Part shown: one piece after another, positions 59,762 to 64,000 of the stretch
Layout: the number at the start of each line of letters is the position of its first letter
Position numbering within the stretch: position 1 is the first letter of the stretch
DNA from: Colias croceus
Taxonomy: Eukaryota; Arthropoda; Insecta; Lepidoptera; Pieridae
Reading direction: 5' to 3'
Length of the DNA: 64,000 bases
NCBI RefSeq assembly: GCF_905220415.1
Contig: NC_059551.1
Span: 4,474,001-4,538,000 of the forward strand
Notes under the pieces: generated by a model
Told to the model about the DNA's origin: nothing
The model's input: the letters and a program-made list of their open reading frames with translations, nothing else
Databases searched by the model: none
Position numbers and translations under genes: made by a program

Positions 59762-60567
59762 AGCCTAGTTTACATAAGTCACAAATAAATAAAAAAAAGC
59801 CTTTTTATTTCCTTAATTAAATATATAGTTTTACAAAAGTTTTACATTTATAGCTAACGGCTGAGAGATGGCTAGACGAAATTCTGAAACTAGCTGGAGA
59901 AAATTGGATGAAAAAAGCAAATGACAGACTAGAATGGAGAAAACAGGAGGAGGCCTTTACTCTTAAGAGGTCCTTAATAAAGTCACAAATAATCAAACAT
60001 TAATGTAAGATATGGATAGGCTTCTTCGAAATGTAGGATTCCTGAATAAAGATGATACATGACATTTTCTACGAAAATATATTATATACAAGTAAAATAT
60101 AAAATGAAAAACAGATTACTTATCCATACATAATTTATGAGTAAAAAATTTAAAAAACTTACTCCGATATATTATTATGACAAACAATAAAAATAAAGAA
60201 AAATTTAATGATTTTATAGTATACTCAATTCTATTTTCATACAAGATTTGCAAAACCAATTTGCATGCTTCAGTTAACCGCAAATATAATCAAGAAACGA
60301 AAGTATTATTTTCAGCGATATGAAATTATAAACTGAATTATTGCAGTTTTCGATATCGAATAATCACTTTACGCTGTGTTTATATACCTATGCATTGAAA
60401 TAATTGTTTGTTCGATTTAACGTGTCTAACTAGATCAAAACTGTAATATGAGCATAATATAAGAGCTAGCGGTATAATAGTACAGAAAACACGTCTTGCG
60501 TAAAGTTACTTTAAGTAATACGTTTTTAATGACACTCAGGCGTGTTTGGGCACATGTAAACTAGGCT
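59762..60567. mobile_element. TAA-flanked MITE with nested LINE tail
   Basis: Fourteen-base perfect ends AGCCTAGTTTACAT and inverse are flanked by TAA (59759-59761, 60568-60570), again the PIF/Harbinger-type duplication. The LINE fragment 59789-59979 is inserted inside it, flanked by its own 13-bp direct repeat AAGTCACAAATAA. Confidence 0.65.
59789..59979 (+). mobile_element. non-LTR retrotransposon 3' fragment (RT C-terminal tail)
   Basis: The frame from about 59853 reads LTAERWLDEILKLAGENWM, then KKANDRLEWRKQEEAF, the W-x-[DE]-x-I-x-x-x-A-G-x-x-W-x-x-x-A-x-D-R-x-x-W end of insect RTE-like reverse transcriptases. The 13-bp direct repeats (59776-59788, 59980-59992) are its target duplication. 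Most of the element is missing. Confidence 0.7.
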
Positions 60568-61029
60568 TAATTCGCAGTATCACCCCGACTATCCGTCGCC
60601 GGTAAATTCTATTTAATGGAACTTGTAATAACTAGTGTTGTAGTGACTAGGCGTCGGCCTGAGGTGGCGCCGATGTCGGTCTTATCGCGATTATCGTACA
60701 AACAACTGAATGCTAATTAATATTTGTCGGCAACTCGCAGTCGGTCTACAATGAGATGACTGTCAATATTTAAATTATGCTCTACATTGTATGTTGCGAA
60801 TTTTAACTCTGTTATTTATTTTGTAGCGAGAATTTACGTTTGTGTTATTTTTTCCAATACAACATTTAAAAAAAAGAGCCGTGTCAAGGATTTGGCAAAA
60901 CTCGTTGCAGCCATAAACGATAAAATAAACTACACATAGCAGTGTTTTAATTGTGCAAACAATTCTATTTCATCGAGCCAAAGGAGAATGGCAAACTCCC
61001 ATAGGACTCTGGGCCTGATCGTTACACTG

Positions 61030-62261
61030 TAGATAGGGAGGCGAAGAGGGGAATTTTCTGCAATACTCGAGCGTGGCAGTTTAAGATATGAGAGATACCT
61101 TAGACCTAATAGAACAACCTTGTTAACTATTTAGCTCTTTAAGTAGTGACGCGCGCCCAGGATAGACGATCAGATTAGTAAAAAAAAATCGATAGTCTGA
61201 AATACTCGAGCACGTCAGATTAAGATATTGGGGGTTGATTTTAGTGTTTTAAGACTAAATTTAACTAATCTGACGATAAGTCCTTGACGCCGCCAAGTTA
61301 TAGGGTCGCGAACTTGTAAAAAAAAAACGTTAATCCGGCATGCTCGAGCGCGATTGTTTTTATTTTTATTTTGAAGAATATAATCTAAAACTTACTAAAA
61401 ATACAAAAGCTGCCGGTTTCCGCGTGACCGGAAGCCTGGAGGAGCCATTTCGTCTTCCGAAAAACGCGTTGCAGTATATAAGTCGCGAACGATACATTTT
61501 ACAAAAAAAAAAGTTTGAATAAACAAAAAAGGTAATTTTATTTTACACAACAAAGGTCTCTTTACATTTTTGTCCAAAGTTAAAACTTTTTGACTTGAAG
61601 CATCATAAAAACTCAAACTCCCGGTTTTTTTAGTATATCTCGAAAACTGAGGGTGTTAAGAAAAATTGATATGAAATAACGATGATTAAAAAAAAGAAAC
61701 TCTCAAACCTTTTTCGGTCAGATTAAGAGAACCCACCAACATTTTTGTCAGATTAAGAAAATATGCTTTCAGGAGACCGAGATAAACCTCCCCTATGAAA
61801 ATCTGACGCGCTCGAGTATTTCAAAAGGACTTTTTTTTTCTGCATTTTCAAAAATTCATCGTAACTTATCGTCACGCCGAAATCGTCAGTTTTTTTAAGG
61901 GGAGCTTCCTTGGGGCCTACTTAACACCCCTTCCGAAAATCTGACGCGCTCGAGTAAATTTTTTTTTTGTGCATTTTTGACGAATTAATATGCCTAGCCC
62001 CACCACGCAAACCGGCAGATTAGTATACCGTTGTTATCAGAGGCACTTGGGGCATACGTAGTATGAATATCTGACGCGCTCGAGAATGCCCAAGTAACTA
62101 TTTTTTTTTACATTTTTGAAAATCCGTACACGCCAAACCCACCGCTAAAATGGTTTTTACCATAGAAGCTTTTCTTTTCGAAATTATTTTATCTATCGAT
62201 TTTGATAAGTCTCGACGGCGCCGTTTAATTACGCCATTTAGCTACCTCGCCTCCCTATCTA
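61030..62261. mobile_element. foldback element with mirror-image CTCGAG units
   Basis: Terminal inverted repeats TAGATAGGGAGGCGA are flanked by CTG (61027-61029, 62262-62264). Inside, CTCGAG in the context ACTCGAGCGCGTCAGATT occurs at 61066, 61205 and 61343 in one orientation and at 61811, 61949 and 62079 in the other. Spacing is 138-139 bases except the last (130), symmetric about position 61578. Units share poly-A/T runs and TGACGATAAGT-type motifs. No coding capacity was recognised. Confidence 0.75.
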
Positions 62262-62394
62262 CTGATGATTTATGGGTGATAAAATAGATAAAAATATACA
62301 GACTCTATGAATATAATAATTATAGATCTTTTCTATGGGATAGCAGAGATATTGGGATATTGATTAAGATCAATTTTGAATATAACGTTACTAA

Positions 62395-62978
62395 GGCCCT
62401 TCTGCCATTAGGTACGATACTTCTAGAATGCGATACTCGCGTAGAATACTACTTAGATATTTGCTGGCTACCCGATGCTCGCATATTATGCGACTAAATT
62501 CATCATTATTGTGCCTCGTTTTTGTGGACCGACGTTATAATAATAATAATTCATTTATTTATTGCAACAACAGTTACGTCGTTATGTCGAGCAATCAGCA
62601 ATTCCAGTGACGAAGAAGCTCTTGCAGTTTTTCTTTTTTATAGAAATAGAAGACGCCAACGTAAGAGTAAGAAGTACTGGATTCATCCATATATTGAAAG
62701 AAACATAAATTGTAGAGTTTTTGTAGCCGAACGAGAACTACAACATGATGATTAGATATTTTTATCTTTCTAACGAAAAGATACGCGCGAGAGTCGAGAC
62801 GCGATGCAAAAGCGACCGACACGGTGAGTAGTGCTATACTAGTCGCGGACGTGTAGGATACCAGTAGCGTAGTGTGCGAGCCTACATAAAAATGTATGTG
62901 AGATACTCCGCGGCGACTAGTCTCCGAGACTTGCAGGATACTTGAATCGCCTATGCGTATCGTAATGGGAGAAGGGCC
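62395..62978 (+). mobile_element. PIF/Harbinger element, internally deleted
   Basis: Ends GGCCCTTCTGCCATTA and the inverse of GGCCCTTCTCCCATTA (one mismatch, then CGATAC shared after a 4-base shift) are flanked by TAA (62392-62394, 62979-62981). The 584-bp element keeps the beginning of a Harbinger transposase gene. Confidence 0.8.
62586..62755 (+). pseudogene. N-terminal remnant of a Harbinger-type transposase
   Basis: The frame reads AISNSSDEEALAVFLFYRNR, then RRQRKSKKYWIHPYIERNIN and CRVFVAERELQHDD, and stops. Basic residues followed by YWIHPYIxxRxxxxxF and an ExLQxxD end are the start of insect DDE_Tnp_4 (Harbinger) transposases; the DDE nuclease domain is absent. An ATG at 62585 lies in another frame. 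Confidence 0.7.
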
Positions 62979-63826
62979 TAAAACTTCACTCAAATGTCAA
63001 ACAACAAACATAAACAAATCACTCATAACTGACACAATTATGATTAATAATTTGACATTTTATTAATGGCCAGCTACCTAAATAAAAATGTTATAATTAT
63101 TATTGATTAAGTAAAACCTGTTTATATTTTATAGAATGATCTAAATAAATTAAGATATGTGTTAAAAATAAGTTAAGTTTTGCTTCTGATTTATAAAGCA
63201 TTTGAATTCAATAAAATTAAAAATAAAATATAGACATTCATTCGTATTAATCGATATATTCGACTTTTTTACTCCTAACAACACTGACAATCTCTGCTTG
63301 ATAAGACCGGTAGTCATAGAAATCTAAATAACAATGCCGGTAGTGAACACATTATCTTTTTTTTCAAAGATTTGTTTTCCCATAGAATCAGGAGTAAATA
63401 TTTTACCAAGAATTACTAAAAATAATATAATGAATTTTAAATATATTATGATTTCTGTAACAGTTAGGCCCAGTTTCGCCATTCTCCTTTTGCATATAAT
63501 ATGATAAACCAGCAAGTGACGTAATACGTTTCATCCAATACGTTTATACAGAGATGCTATATAAGTACTTTTCCTAGCCATTGTCCCCATTGAAAGTTAC
63601 TAGAGAAGAGAAATAAAATGATTTCCTTTGTATTCTTTCACATATCTGCACCATACGATGTACGAAAAACTAATTCCTTAAGTTGCCCGCTACTATCTTT
63701 CCAGTTCTTGGCTGATACCCATTGAAGAATAACTATACAACATTGTATCGGATTATTGGAACACCGCCAATGTTTCCGAATTGAGATATACGACCGAAAC
63801 GCGATGAAAATAAAGGTTTTAATATA

Positions 63827-63955
63827 ATGAGCACTTCTAACGAATGCTTTGTTCCAAGTTGTAGAAAGGTTTTTGATACGTCGCCTTCGCGGTCTGTTAG
63901 AATTTATAAGTTACACTCTGTTTTTGAGATGTTGAAAATCGTTACTAACTTATGA
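63827..63955 (+). CDS. small frame with CX4C zinc-binding-like start (THAP-like, uncertain)
   Basis: The 42-codon frame begins MSTSNECFVPSCRKVFDTSP and ends EMLKIVTNL. CFVPSC with following basic residues and RIYKLH resembles the first half of THAP-type zinc fingers seen in insect transposase genes, but the second Cys-His pair is missing before the stop. A GTAAGC donor-like site follows the stop at 63956. It may be a fragment or a chance frame. Confidence 0.2.
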   Translation: MSTSNECFVPSCRKVFDTSPSRSVRIYKLHSVFEMLKIVTNL

Positions 63956-64000
63956 GTAAGCATTTTCTTTATGATTATTTTTTTTACTTTGTTAACATTA

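Larger units (their letters stand above)
56860..64000 (+). other. Pde11: Pde11 intron 7 (start) or downstream region; next exon not seen
   Basis: After the donor at 56860 the next exon should open GAF-B. I found no matching coding segment up to the window end, so the intron is probably longer than 7.1 kb. The stretch is filled with mobile sequence, listed separately: MITE 56889-57092, exon relic 57107-57180, Helitron-like repeats 57739-57984 and 58388-58624, MITE plus LINE tail 59762-60567, foldback 61030-62261 and Harbinger derivative 62395-62978. Between them (57181-57738, 57985-58387, 58625-59324, 60568-61029, 62982-63826) I see nothing further. Confidence 0.7.

Noticed and set aside
61030..62261. 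CRISPR-like spaced repeats
   Set aside because: Regularly spaced motifs are arranged as inverted triplets in a eukaryotic foldback with long diverged units; not a CRISPR array.

Overview
The window is AT-rich eukaryotic genomic DNA, most likely from a moth or butterfly. The evidence is short coding exons with GT-AG introns of 2 to 9 kb, and many dispersed repeats of types I recognise from Lepidoptera: ATTCGG-rich hAT ends, AACCGACTTCAAA inverted-repeat elements, and short repeats that begin TC, end CTAG and carry GGGCGAAGCCG. The only host gene I can support is the 5' part of a cyclic-nucleotide phosphodiesterase on the + strand, best matched to Pde11 (PDE5/6/11 clade). Seven exons between 21254 and 56859 join in one frame for 362 codons. 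They encode the N-terminal helical region, all of GAF-A with its NKFDE motif, and the linker to GAF-B. The start codon exon and the exons for GAF-B and the HD catalytic domain are not recognised and probably lie outside the window or in unrecognised exons.

Region by region. 1-11977 is repeat-rich non-coding DNA: an inverted pair of 279-bp elements, Helitron-like repeats, and a probable CACTA-type element at 6950-9845 that contains a foldback and a decayed two-exon reading frame. 11986-16794 is a nested complex: a hAT-type element with an 8-bp target duplication, interrupted by a Ty3/Gypsy LTR retrotransposon (12135-15752; LTRs identical as read; pol and integrase deleted) and by a TA-flanked foldback (15839-16297). 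16803-21253 is mostly plain, ending in a 59-bp repeat that triplicates the splice acceptor of the first recognised Pde11 exon.

21254-56859 is the Pde11 exon series. Intron 1 contains, antisense, an intact retroelement-type gag (22731-23852) followed by a protease in the -1 frame behind an A AAA AAC slippery site, with no reverse transcriptase nearby. The other introns carry Helitron-like repeats, MITEs and short palindromes. 56860-64000 begins the next Pde11 intron. It holds a TAA-flanked MITE, a decayed partial copy of the preceding exon with its splice donor, two more Helitron-like repeats, a TAA-flanked MITE with a nested LINE tail, a 1.2-kb foldback with mirror-image CTCGAG units, and a PIF/Harbinger derivative that keeps the N-terminal part of a transposase.

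No prokaryotic features, rRNA, tRNA or CRISPR array were seen. Family names of repeats come from recognition, not database search.
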